From positions 5,022,001-5,086,000 of the forward strand of contig JAYKYS010000011.1 of assembly GCA_036924285.1 (NCBI GenBank): 64,000 nt of DNA. Direction: 5' to 3'. A program made the translations under genes and the position numbers. Shown piece after piece: positions 12,371-24,300 of the stretch (its first letter is position 1; every line of letters begins with the position of its first letter). The stretch is from Asterella californica (taxonomy: Eukaryota > Streptophyta > Marchantiopsida > Marchantiales > Aytoniaceae). The notes under the pieces are model-generated. The model saw nothing but the letters and a program-made list of their open reading frames with translations. It did no database searches and was not told where the DNA came from.

Positions 12371-13696
12371 TGCCTTATCACGTCTGAACTTCTCAACTTC
12401 AATTGGTCGGTTCAGAATCCAAATCGATCAAGAACCTGATAATTGATATCAAAACGACCAGCACGGCGTCAGCTCTCCAACCCAACAGACAGCTGCTCAA
12501 AACTCCTCACGAGTCTCTCGGAACAACCAGAAACGTAGCGGTAGGTACGAATTGCATCCCCTTCCACTCAATCGATCATAACGCGCTCATCCTTCCATCA
12601 AATCGACCAATTCTTCAGCCCAGATTGTAGCCCCGGTTGAGAGCTCTCCAACCATACCCTTCGTTTTGCAAATGGACCTCCGAAGCCTCCAGAAACCACA
12701 AAAACGTCGCGAGGATCAGCTAGAACACCATTGGTCCAAAAGTGGAGCAATAAGAGCAAAAAGAATTGTACTTTTGTCTTTTCTCCACTCAACTTTTCCC
12801 CTAGAACGAATTTTTACTTTTCAAGGAGACACAAGACATCAACAAGACTCTAAGACCTCAGAAAATCCTTCAGATATGTCGATGGATTCTTCGCGGTCCG
12901 TAACTACACAGAAGCGCTCAACCAGAATGAAATCAGTGAGCCGTAGACTAATACAACGTCAATATTACAACCTGGAAACGTTCTACAATAAAAGGTACGG
13001 CAAAAGAAAACGGTGAAGCTATCACTCAATTGTAATATTCTTGTCCGAAGTTTCTCACGATCCAAGCCCCATGATTGATCTTCGGTCTGCAATGACATCG
13101 AACATCGACCCAAAGGTTGAAAGGAACGTTCGATGGATAATTGAGATCCATTGTCCCTCACAACAAAATGTTACACCGTCATATCCCAAGTCTCTCTGTA
13201 TGTTACGATCGGAAGGATCACCGGAAGTTGTAGCTCCATCACTCTCCCCATGAATTCATCGCGAAAGTATGCAACTAACCACTGTCGAAAGTGATTGCGG
13301 TGGATGCAATGAAGCTTGATGTGAAACGGATTCGGGAAAGGAAGATCCGGAGCCGGTAAGAAACCTCCGTCCATAACCACCACTCCTGCAGTTCTTCACT
13401 CCTCCATGCAGACCACCGAGAACCCTCACGAATCACCCGTTGAGAGAGAATGTCGTATGAACCTTCGACCCACCATTTTATACACAAATGCGGCGACAAG
13501 GACCACTGAAGTGAACGCGCACAGATCGATGACTTGGCACGTTCCTCTACCGTGCGATCACTTAAACAGATAATCACAAACGTGGCACTCATCACACCGT
13601 TCGGCGAGTTACGCGATACGATTCACGAAACACAAAAAAGAAACACAACCTATGTTCCAAAAGAATTTCACACAGGAGCTGAATCACAACACGACA
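12371..13696 (-). repeat. Element B LTR (left copy)
   Basis: This stretch matches 18957-20282 nearly base for base. On the minus strand it begins TGTCGTGTTG at 13696 and has a TATA-like TATAAAAT at 13475-13482, about 215 bases in, as expected for a U3 promoter. Gag lies on its left and the integrase end on its right, so it serves both as the 3' LTR of the right-hand B unit and as the 5' LTR of the truncated left unit. Relative to the other copy about 0.95 kb is missing at 12370/12371, removing U5-side, leader and gag-start sequence. Confidence 0.75.
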
Positions 13697-13759
13697 TCCA
13701 CCCCTTCTAAACCTGCGCATCCTCTGGTATGCGCCAACACTCACAAGTTGTGGTCGGCA

Positions 13760-15444
13760 TCACACTATATCTTCGTCTTCTTCACTGATGTTGTCGTTAG
13801 CAATATCTTCGTCATCCAAATCTTCTCCGTCATCATCCAAGAGATCAAACTCTGCTCCGACTTCTTCCATGCTTATCTCTTCATCTCGCTTCTTGAAGAG
13901 TTTCACACGCTTGCCTGCAATGGGAACCTTGAGCTCTGCCCCATCAAGCTCTCTTAGTGAATATGTGGCATTGTCAAGCACGACAAGAACCACATACGGA
14001 TCAAACCATAACTTGGAGAATTTTCTAAGCGCACTGTGTTGGTTGTCCGAGCTACTATCGTAGACCAACACCCAATCTCCTTCTTTAATCTCCTTCGGCC
14101 TTAATCGATGACGCTTATCGAATCTGTCCTTGTTTCTCACGCGCGTCTCTTTCAACTTCTCCAATGCAATCTCTACATCTTCAGGTCTTTTCTCTAGTTG
14201 ACGGATTCAGACAGCAAGAAGATCTTATGTAGATATACCATCCTCCCAAGGTAGAACACTCCAAGTGGGTATGTGCTCCTCAATAGACATGATAGGTTTT
14301 TATCCCTGCATCAACTCCGTCGGCATATATCCCGTAACTGAACTATGAGTCGAACGATGAGCTCATAATGCAAACGGAAGAAATCTTGACCATTCTCTTG
14401 CCCTCCTCTTGCAAGCTTTCACAATAGCTTTCACAATAGGAGGATGACCACGTTCACTCTTCGCATTACCCTCCGGATTGTAGGCTGTGGTGAGAGCTAA
14501 CTTCACACTAGACCTCTTGAAGAACGCTTTAGCCTCATCATTGTTCAGCTCCCCTCGATCAGCCGTGATCTTCCCAACACAACCATATCTACAAATCACA
14601 TCTTCCAATAAGAATTTGCAGACTCCCTCTGTGGATTTTGTCCGTAAGGCTCGCCCTTCTACTTGGTTGGACAAATCCTCACGTGCCAAAACTAAGTAAC
14701 GCATCTGTCATATACCAACTGGCATAATAACAAGATCTACTACCCACTTATAATGCATTGCAATGGATACGTAGGATGTAACCCATCTCGATGTCGAATT
14801 CCTGAATACTCTTGACAAGTTTGGCATGTCTCCACAAATTGAACTACATCTCTATACATGTTACGCCACCAATATCTCTCCTTCAGTTTTGTAAAGGTGG
14901 CATAAATACCTACCTTCAACTCCTTGAGCGTAGCTTCAGTGAACTTGTGACCGACTCGGCTAAGATCTCTTAAACTTTTCTCGTTCGAAGATTGTTGGAC
15001 TCGCTGGTTAGAATCACTTGGTAATGACTGAGCAACAGGTTTTACCTTCTTGTCTACCGTTTTGTACCTAGTATCAACTCTAACTTCAGGATCTACGAAT
15101 GACTCTATAGCTGTATAGAGCTCCCTAGAGTGTACTTCCACCACATGATCCTCATCAAGTTGCTCATGCATAGCAAGCTCATCGATGAAATCTCCTAATC
15201 CTAACTCCAAATAAACACCTTCTATCTTATCATCCTCTTCAAGCACACCAACTCTCTTTAGGTCTTTTTCAGTTTTTCGTACAACCTTCTGCTCCCACTT
15301 CTGCAAGTCAGCAAGTCGTGTATGTGTAGCAAATCCACTCCTAGAAAATCTCACAACTCTTGTACAAAAAGCACTTTCTTTCTCTAGCGAGAGTATCTTC
15401 TCAAGTGTACCACTATGTCCTCGCTCTATAGTAGTACTTGTCAA
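13760..15444 (-). pseudogene. Element B integrase (zinc-binding, core, C-terminal)
   Basis: Minus-strand frames give three pieces. At 15444-14740 is an acidic linker followed by an H2C2 integrase zinc region ending in CQTCQEY. At 14704-14363 is the integrase core with ITADRGELN and TTAYNPEGNAKSERGH, which supply the second Asp and the Glu. At 14164-13760 is a C-terminal domain with a GDWVLVYDSS block, FDPYVV and a highly acidic tail. The pieces are separated by stops and frameshifts, so it is not functional. Reverse transcriptase and RNase H, which should precede integrase in a Ty3-type element, are not found between the protease (ending about 15441) and this region. Confidence 0.8.
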
Positions 15445-16163
15445 AAATCCTTGAACTCCTCCGTGACCTTAGGCAAGGAGCCACCCCTCAGATAATCTCT
15501 GTTCCGCTCGTGGTTTGCCGATACAGTTAGAAATTGTACCGCTCTCTTGCCATCCTGACTTCTGATCCGCACATAAGCAGATCCATCATCCAAAACCTTG
15601 GTCTCCATCCTCACAGCTGTAATGTAAGGTTGACCGAGTATCAACGGGTATGATGTACTATCTTGAACAAAGAAGTTTTGTTCTATAGTTACATCTCCAA
15701 CCTTCACTCTCACATCAGGCCAAGCTCCATAGAGTTCTCCTCGTGTATTGTTCGCTGTTCTGATCATCCAACCATGATCTATATCAACAGGTCATCCACC
15801 TTGCTTGTAGATGTCCTTCGAGACAATATTGATCTCAGATCCATGATCAATGAGAGCAACCACCGGATCTGTCATCTCTCCTACCTTTACTAAGACTTCG
15901 GTGGTAGCTCTAGCCCAATGTCCTCTAGTGTAATGACTAGAGACTTTGTCATCACTATCATCCTCAAACCGAACTTTGCGGTTGATGCAGCATTGTGCTA
16001 ATTCTAACTCTTCCTCTCTTGATATCTTTGTGTCTAATGCATTTAGACACAGCGGTTTCTCTTGCCAATTGTCTTTTTCGTTTGATGATGTCAATAATGA
16101 CATCATGAAACTCCTTCTTGGCAATCCCAAGAACTTCTCGCAAGGTAAACTCGATCTTGGCAT
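15441..16163 (-). pseudogene. Element B retropepsin-like protease
   Basis: The minus-strand frames contain ALIDHGSEINIVS near 15,850, an aspartic-protease active site of the D-H-G-S type used by some Ty3-type elements. Downstream are flap-like and ILGQPY motifs near 15,640. A stop interrupts the frame at about 15,790, directly after KQGG. The frame ends at 15441 and is followed at once by the integrase linker, consistent with an internal deletion of RT and RNase H. Confidence 0.7.
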
Positions 16164-18050
16164 TGAGTACTCTCTCTTCTAGTACTCCTTTCAGATCTGT
16201 ACCAGCTTCAATATCAGACTGAAGTTTGTATGAAGGAGATTTATCTTTCTCCTTACCTCTGCTCTTCTCTGACTTCTCAGGAGTAGAGGATATGACCTCT
16301 TCCATAGTCTCCTCTGATAGAGACATAATCTCCGGTCTGAACTTTTCTCCTCTTGTTTGCCTCTTGAGAGCTGTTCTCTCTTCGCTAGGGCTTGCTTCAT
16401 CTCGTTTGCGCTTCTCCTCTATGAGAGCTTCATGTTGACTCTTCACCAAATAAGCATGTACAGACATTGTATCCACGGGATCATCTCATCCAGTAGCACC
16501 TCTGATTGCCGTGGCTGTTTTGAGCAACTCCTCCCTTGCCATTTTTCCCCGTTTGTTCGTGCTTACCGCGTGACTCCACATATCAAGAGTATCTCCATGC
16601 TTCTTAGAAGCACTTCTTTCTCATACTACCTCAACTCCATAAATAGCAGCTTCTACCGACGCAGTAGCATGTTGAGATAGATACTCCTCCAGTACTTGCT
16701 TCATTCCTCCTTTCCCGAAGTTGGTTCTAAGAATCTCTCCATTATCTTTCAAAACAATCTTTCATTCCTTCCAATAGACTACTCCATCTCGTAGAGTTTT
16801 GGCAAAATCACCACACTCTCTTTGAGCATGATCAAAACTATCACACCAAATGCATCTTTGTACATAATCTTGCTTAGGAGCAAGTTTGGTATCATGTGCT
16901 CCTCCCTTCTCTTCCAACCTTGCTAACTTGATCTGCAAGTCCCTCATCCCTTTTACCAACTCTTCCATAGCACCTCTTTGCAGTACAACTTTTGGGACAG
17001 GAATAGTAGGAAGTGGAACTTGAGGTACATGCATAATAGGTGTTTGCACATTGGGTACCATTGGTTGCCTACGAGGTACTATGATCGGTGGTGGTCTCTC
17101 TTCTTGTCTTACCACCACCTTCCCTCTCCGGTACTCTCGTTTGACAAGTACACTCACTATTTCAGAGACTTTTTTCCAGTCAGTTGTGAGTCCGTTGTCT
17201 TCCATCCTATCTTCCAGAAGCAGCTCTAACTCCTTTTGTAATTCATTGTTAGCTGCTTGTAGAAACAACTCCACCTTGTCGTTCTCCAATGTGAGCTTCT
17301 CCATCCAAGACAACTGAAAGAATTGTCTCTCAAACTCCCGAAATAGCTCTGTGGCAACAAGTCTTTTGTTGGGTTTGTTTATCCACTCCATGAATGACTT
17401 CTTAGTCACTCGGTCTGCATCCTCTAAAGAATACTCTTCTTTGAGCTGAAGAGTAAATCCTTCTCATGTAGCACCATGAGATCGGATGATGTCCTTCACA
17501 TGCTCTCGTAGCTCAAGTTCGACAGCAAGCTCAAATGTATTCACCATCTCTCTTTCTGGCACCTTACTCAACTCCATCTCTCGGGAATAGTACTTTAGGT
17601 ACTTGGATATGTTCTTCTCGTCAAACTGATCTAGCAACCCCACAACAGATTGTAAGGCTTTGGTAGCCATTGCTTTTTTCCGTTCAGTGGCTTGCTGTTG
17701 TTGCATTACCAACGCGAATGCCTCAAGCAATCGCATATCAGCCCGTGAAAGCTTGGTCACCTTTGGAGCCTCTCCAGATGTAGAAGCCTCATCTATGTAA
17801 TGACCCAACCCTTCAACGTCCATGGTGGCAAAACCACGCACGTACCTCTCACCCCAGACTTTCACGTCAAGTTCACCAGCTATCGTATAACGTGTTTTTC
17901 TATCTAGGAATACACTGGGTATATGGCTGTGCAGAGGTATGTGGATTGACAAGGTTGGATCTAGATCTGGATGTTTCCACTCAAATGTTTCACTATCTAC
18001 TCTTCTAGCCCGAGTGACCTTGTATCTGCTCGGCTCAAGTTTAAAGCTTG
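16164..18050 (-). pseudogene. Element B gag (right copy)
   Basis: Two minus-strand frames cover the gag. The first runs from an open frame near 18,050 down to a stop at about 17464. The second runs from 17409 to 16762 and includes CIWCDSFDHAQREC, a perfect C-x2-C-x4-H-x4-C zinc knuckle. The intervening stop is TGA where the left copy has TGG, a single transition. A third frame at 16476-15964 carries the Glu/Lys-rich C-terminal part and runs on towards the protease. No ATG lies near the start of homology, so the true start is unclear. Confidence 0.75.
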
Positions 18051-18956
18051 TTACGATCTAAGGTTACGTATAGGTTGCATAAACTTGTGTTACAAACAGA
18101 TTTTTGTACTCTAACTAAAAATACTCAGACCTGTATTATCTAACTGAAGTTATTCCTCTATATCACGGGAAGCCTGACTTCTGAATAGCTCCCCAGCGAC
18201 GTAACTGCCCATCAATCCAACTATCACAACTTCATAGTACAACCAAAAGATGCTATAAGATCACTCAATCAACTTGATAGAGTATCAATACAACTTGCTG
18301 TACACCTTGGTCTACTAAGCATTCCAGCAAGGTAAAGCATGCATACTCCAAAACACTACTCAGATCTCAATATAGCACCAACGGCGGTAGTACCTGATAG
18401 TTCCGAGAACCCAAACAGCGGCTTAAGACTCATGGTGACTCCGTTCTCCTTCATCACCAAGAGCTGAAATCAGCCCCACACATTCCAATGTCGAGTTGTA
18501 TGCAGGTATGGCAGTTTCAGCAACAAACTCCTCTCCAAATTGCTCGAAAATGATCAAATTGACAATAGATGATACCGAAAAACTCGAAATTGCTAATAAC
18601 AGAAGTATTTTTGAACTTTGAGACCTCAGTCCTCCCAAAAAATCGACCAATGATAATCAAACTTCACAAGAAGCTTGATTGGACCCTTCACTCCTACCCT
18701 GAACAATTTTTAGGTGGAAATCTCAAACGAATTCTCAGATATGGATCAAACCGTAATCTGTGTTAACTTCAGAGCTTTACAGACCCATGTACATTTGATC
18801 CAAGATTCTGAACAAACTAATCGACCATTTGAGTTGAAACTTCCCAAGTATCTCACTGATAAGACATGTTTCAGGCCTTGAAAGTTTCACTTAGAAATTC
18901 GTCTCAGAACTTAAGCAATAGCAATCTACCCATGACTATCACAGTTCGCTGTTCCC
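18051..18956 (-). other. Element B leader or LTR-internal sequence without a gene
   Basis: About 0.9 kb lies between the gag start and the stretch shared by both LTR copies. It has no long frame. It is absent from the left copy. A plus-strand TG at 18049 (TGTTACGATC) could be an LTR end, which would make the real LTR about 2.2 kb; I cannot decide this without a second intact copy. Confidence 0.4.
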
Positions 18957-20282
18957 GCCTTATCACGTCTGAACTTCTCAACTTCAATCGGCCGGTTCAG
19001 AATCCAAATCGATCAAGAACCTGATGAAATTGATAACAAAACGACCAGCACGTCGTCAGCTCTCCAACCCAACAGACAGCTGCTCAAAACTCCTCACGAG
19101 TCTCTCCGAACAACCAGAAATGTAGCGGTAGGTACGAATTGCATCCCCCTCCACTCAATCGATCATAACGCGCTCATCCTTCCATCAAATCGACCAATTC
19201 TTCAGCCCAGATTGTAGCCCCGGTTGAGAGCTCTCCAACCATACCCTTCGTTTTGCGAATGGACCTCCGAAGCCTCCAAAAATCACAAAAACGTCGCGAG
19301 GATCAGCTAGAACACCATTGGTCCAAAAGTGGACCAATAAGAGTAAAAAGAACTTTCCTTTTGTCTTTTCTCCACTCAACGTTTCCCCTAGAACGAATTT
19401 TTACTCTCCAAGGAGACACAAGACATCAACAAGACTCTAAGACCTCAGAAAATCCTTCTGATATGTCGATGGATTCTTCGCGGTCCGTAACTACACAGAA
19501 GCGCTCAACCAGAATGAAACTAGTGAGCCGCAGACTTATACAACGTCAATATTACAACCTGGAAACGTTCTACAATAAAAGGTACGGCAAAAGAAAACGG
19601 TGAAGCTATCACTCGATTGTAATATTCTTGTTCGAAGTTTCTCACGATCCAAGCCCCATGATTGATCTTCGATCTGCAATGACATCAGACATCGACCCAA
19701 AGATTGAAAGGAACGTTCGATGGATAGTTGAGATCCATTGTCCCTCACAACAAAATGTTACACCGTCATATCCCAAGTCTCTCCGTATGTTACGATCGGA
19801 AGGATCACCAGAAGTTGTAGCTCCATCACTCTTCTCATGAATTCATCGCCAAAGTATGCAACTAACCACTGTCGAAAGTGATCGCGGTGGATGCAATGAA
19901 GCTTGATGTGAAACGGATTCGGAAAAGGAAGATCCGGAACCGGTAACAAACCTCCGTCCATAACCACCACTCCTGCAGTTCTTCACTCCTCCATGCAGAC
20001 CACCGAGAACCCTCACGAATCACCCGTTGAGAGAGAATGCCGTTTGAACCTTCGACCCACCATTTTATACACAAATGCGACGACAAGGACCACTGAAGTG
20101 AACGCACACAGATCGATGACTTGGCACGTTCCTCTACCGTGCGATCACTTAAACAGATAATCACAAACGTGGCACTCATCACACCGTTCGGCGAGTTACG
20201 CAATACGATTCATGAAACACAGAAAAGAAACACAACCTACGTTCCAAGAGAATTCACACAGGAGCCGAACCACAACACGACA
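18957..20282 (-). repeat. Element B 5' LTR (right copy)
   Basis: Near-identical to 12371-13696. On the minus strand it starts with TG at 20282 and has TATAAAAT at 20062-20069. Its outer edge abuts element A sequence (ACGTCAGATG) exactly where the other A copy runs uninterrupted (GAGCAACGTC at about 9622), which marks the insertion point of B in A. Confidence 0.75.
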
Positions 20283-21160
20283 ACGTCAGATGCGACCGAC
20301 GTGTATTATTGCTCAGACACTTCTGAGCTCTTTGTCTATCAGATCAAAGAAGGTAAAGACTGAGGGCGAGGCGTGTGGAGTTCGTCATCCTTGGACATCA
20401 TGAGATGTCGTAGGAGAGAGTGTGGAGCTTGAAGCTAGGACCGTAGAAGTTCTTCGCACAGTGGAGGTGGAGGTTGTCGGTGGAGAGCAGAAAGAAACTG
20501 CTCCAGAGGCTACAAGATAGCAGTCAACGACTTCGTCTTCTACCTCTAGCATGGTGACAGAGGATACTTGAGAGCCGGAGATTGGATCTAAGCTTATAAG
20601 AGAAGAGAGACAAAGCGTTCAGAGATTCCTGAAGAGCTAGAGGAATTGTTTTACCTTTAGTATGAAGGATTTGGGTACCTTGAAGAACCCAGGTATACGG
20701 ATCGACTTGGTCAAACACGTCAATCTTTCGATGTCCTTATAAATACAATGACATGGAGAGAGTCTTGATCCATAGTAGGACTCAAGACTTGTTGGAGGTT
20801 GGGTTGTGGAGATGTCGTATGGAGAGTATGCATCTATCACAGTTATGCCAGCAAAGAAGGATATGTACGACAACTACATGGATAGACGGATGTGTGGAGA
20901 CTATGGTCCTATGAATCGATAGACGAAGTCCGATAAGTATGTCATGCTGACACTTGAGGAGATCTTTGATGCAGTTGGGCATGTGAAGATCTTCAGTACT
21001 GCAGGACCTTTGAGCAAGATATCATCAGTTACCGGTGAGAGAAGAAGATAAGTCCAAGACAACATTCTGAAGAATAGATTCTCACAGCAAAGATTGTTTG
21101 TATCAATGGCGGTTCTTATCATTTGCGTTGAAGAATGCCCCTGTTGAGTTCCAGAGATGA
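20283..21160 (+). repeat. Direct repeat, copy 2 (element A segment)
   Basis: Second copy of the roughly 0.88-kb element A segment at 9627-10506. Here the sequence continues past the breakpoint into intact RT sequence at 21157, so this is the copy that is continuous with the 3' half of A. Confidence 0.85.
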
Positions 21161-23573
21161 TGGACAGGATCCTAGCAGGATTAGATTTTATCAGATGTTA
21201 TATTGATGACATCTTAGTCTATAGTGCTATGGTGGAGGAGCACGAGAGACACTTATGGGATGTGTTCGAGCAATTGAGAGCTCATGGGTTGAAGTTACAT
21301 CTTGAGAAGTGTAAGTTCTTCCAAGAGTTGGTAAAGTATCTGGATTACACCATCTACCCAGGTGGGTTGGGTGTTCAACGGACAAAGATTGAGACTATTG
21401 CACGTATCTCACGTCCCACAGATGTGAGTTGAGGTTGAGCATTTGTTCATTTGGTAACTTCTATCCTCAATACGTGAAAGGATTTAGTGCAATTGTGAAA
21501 TCATTGACAAAGCTGATGAAGATGGATCAAGAGTGGTAGTGGATAAATGAGCAGGAGCGAGCTTTTGTAGAGCTCAAGGATAGGTTGACATCTTCTCTCC
21601 TCTTGAGGAGATCCGTTAGGGGACGTCTTTTCCAACTACACACTGATTGGAGTATGTTGGGACTTGGAGCAGTGCTTACTTAGCATGATGATGAGAAAAA
21701 AGAGTTTATGGTGACGTACGTCAATCGTTCCAACAATTCGACAGAGACGAGGTACAATTCATACAAGAGGGAGTGTTTAGCTGCAGTGTGGGCTGTTGCA
21801 CACTTCTGATGTTATCTATTTGTCTTTACTCCCATCATTGATCACCAGCCGTTCAAGTGGTTGATGAAGTCCGACAAGCTTACAGAGAAGCTTGTACGGT
21901 GGACTATTATCTTACATGAGTATGACTTCTAGGTAGTACATAGACCTGGAGTTTCAAACCTAGATGCCAATGAGTTGAGTCGCAACTCATGCACGAGTCA
22001 GCAGGATCAGACTGGAGCTCGATGACATGATGAGGTTGATGAGGAGATAGTGCTAGGGTGGCATGCATCTACCTTTCTTTGTGTGTTGGTCATGAATTCT
22101 AGTATGGAGGGCAAGGTCGTATCTTTCTCTAGTCAGAGAGTAGATGATGGGTCTCCAGACCCTAGAGATGGAGATGGTGTTTCAGGAGATATCCACGACG
22201 ATGTGACCGTAATGGTGTATCTAAGTATTGGTGTGGTGGTAGGCACAATAAGTACCAAGGAGCGAGATCGCGTCCTCCAACGAGCAAAGAGATTTCAACG
22301 AGAAGGGCGATATGTACTTCGAGTGGGGGATGATGAGAGAGTACAGATAGTGCCACATCCATCTCAGATGGCACAGTTAGTACAACATGCCCATGAAGAG
22401 TTGGGACATTTTATAGTGAAACGCATACATAGCTTACTCCAAGGACAATATTGGTGGCGTGGTATGCACATCAGTGTGCAGTAGTTTGTCGCATGATGTG
22501 TGGTTTGTGATCGAGTACAAGCATCGTCCAATGCTCCTACTCCACAGTTACACCTCTTATCGATTATGGGGTTGAGTTACCGTAGGAGTTTGGATTTTAC
22601 GGGACCCTTATCGTTGATCATACGTCACGACCGGTATGTGTTGATGATGATGGAGCATTTCTTCATGTGACTTGAGTTGGTGGCATTACTTGACAAGGCG
22701 AGTGATGAAACCGTATGCGTTCTTAGACCGAGTGTTGAGTCATTTTGGAGCACCAGCTGAAGTGCTGACAGACCAAGGTACAGAGTTTCTTGGTGAGTTT
22801 CAGGTCTTGTGTGATCAAGCGCTGATTGATCATCGGACTACATCTTGAGATCATCTTGAGGCGGATGGTTTGACGGAGAGGGTAGTTCAGACGGTGAAGA
22901 GAGGATTGCGCAAGTATGGCTTGCAGAAGGACCACTTGGGAGACTAGAATGTGCAGTTACGATGGTTGGTTATGGTCTATCATTTTAACCGACAAGCGTC
23001 TTTGACTTTCTTCTCACCGTATTTTCTATTGTATGGTCGAGATCTAGATCTACCTTCGGCCATTCGTTGTAGTTCTGCTGAGGTGCTGAACCTTGACGAC
23101 TCGGATATGTAGATGAGAGCATGTTCTCAACAAGCAGAGATATTTTGGAGAGTTATGCTTATGGAACTTAGCGATTGTTCAGCATAGAGACAATTGCGAT
23201 ATGCGACTATTCGAAGAGAAGATTATCGATCATCGATTCGCAAGTTTCATCTTGACGATTATATCTATTTGCAGCAGACTGCATCGACGACGTTGGATGT
23301 GATCGTAGAACGCATTATTTTACGAGTGCGTGAGGTATTATCTTCTGGAGTGCTCATGTTAGAGAGCCATGATGCTGTTGTTTGGACGGACCATGTGCGT
23401 AATTGTGCGTCATGTCATGTTTTCAATATCGATGGTATCGTTGACCCAAGCTTAGCAGTTGTACGTGCGAGCTTGAGGTGTATGTTGTGTGGATCTGCTG
23501 GTGGAGCAGTCCTTATGTTGGTGTGTGATGATTGTTCTAGAAGTTGACACATGTAGTGTTTGACTCTATCTCT
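21157..23573 (+). pseudogene. Element A, right part: RT palm, RNase H, integrase and C-terminal PHD-like region
   Basis: The frame at 21157-21432 gives the RT palm with CYIDDILVYS and the thumb. RNase H follows with HTDWS near 21,640 and IDHQPFKWL near 21,840. The integrase zinc region (HAHEELGHF, then C-x2-C) lies at about 22,390-22,510. Core fragments include ADGLTERVVQTVKRG near 22,860. The last frame, 23194-23547, ends in a Cys-rich stretch patterned like a PHD finger: C-x2-C, then RC-x2-C, then CD-x2-C. It continues in the same frame through stops with H-x3-C and C-P-x-C. Many stops look like C-to-T or G-to-A changes. Confidence 0.8.
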
Positions 23574-23681
23574 CAGTGTCATTTCTGTTGGACGATGAGT
23601 TTGTCCTCGATGTATATAGCTGAGATAGTCAATTACATCTTTGCGTTGTGTGGATTGCAGACAGACGACTAACGATGGAGT

Positions 23682-24300
23682 GATGTAGCACCCGGTCCCC
23701 TGATCTTTGCATCCACGAATGTGTATATCACGTAGTTGGGATATGAGACTATTTGGAGTTAGAGGGACCTAATCGTCTCGTTAAGGGAGTGATTGTGATA
23801 CACTTGTGTATGTGTATGACATCGTCTATATATTCTGTGTATGTGTGATGTACTTCCGACAGTGATGTATGTTGTGTATCGATGCGTATGCGCACGACAG
23901 CTGTCACGTCAGTTTCGCACCCCGGCTAAGTTGACCGAGTGCGGAGTGGCTATTCCCAGTAGGGCCGTTAGTGCCGTTAGGACGAGTTCTGGGATAGCCC
24001 ACTAGGGAAATACTTCGCAGGTGAGGCTTGGAGGTCTTAGTTCTTCGAGTTGAGTCTTCAACCTCATAGCTATGATGGACAGTCTTGGTGAGTGCAATCT
24101 GGATTCTCTACGAGCACATAGTGGATTTGGCTCGACTTTAGTGGTTGTTTAGTGCCGGTTGACATGATGGAGTGAGTAGATATCATTTATCATTGTGGTA
24201 CACTTGTGTATGTGTATGACATAGTCCATGTGTTATGTGTAGTGTATCTCTGACAGCGATGTATGCTGCATAATGATGTGTATGCGCACGATAAAGATTT
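23682..24300 (+). repeat. Putative 3' LTR of element A
   Basis: After the end of pol the sequence turns noncoding at TGATGTAGCACCCGG, a start typical of Ty3/Gypsy LTRs. Inside, a roughly 100-bp word (TGTGTATGTGTATGACAT ... TGCGCACGA) occurs twice, at about 23800-23900 and 24197-24295. No matching 5' LTR is visible, so the boundaries are approximate. Confidence 0.45.
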
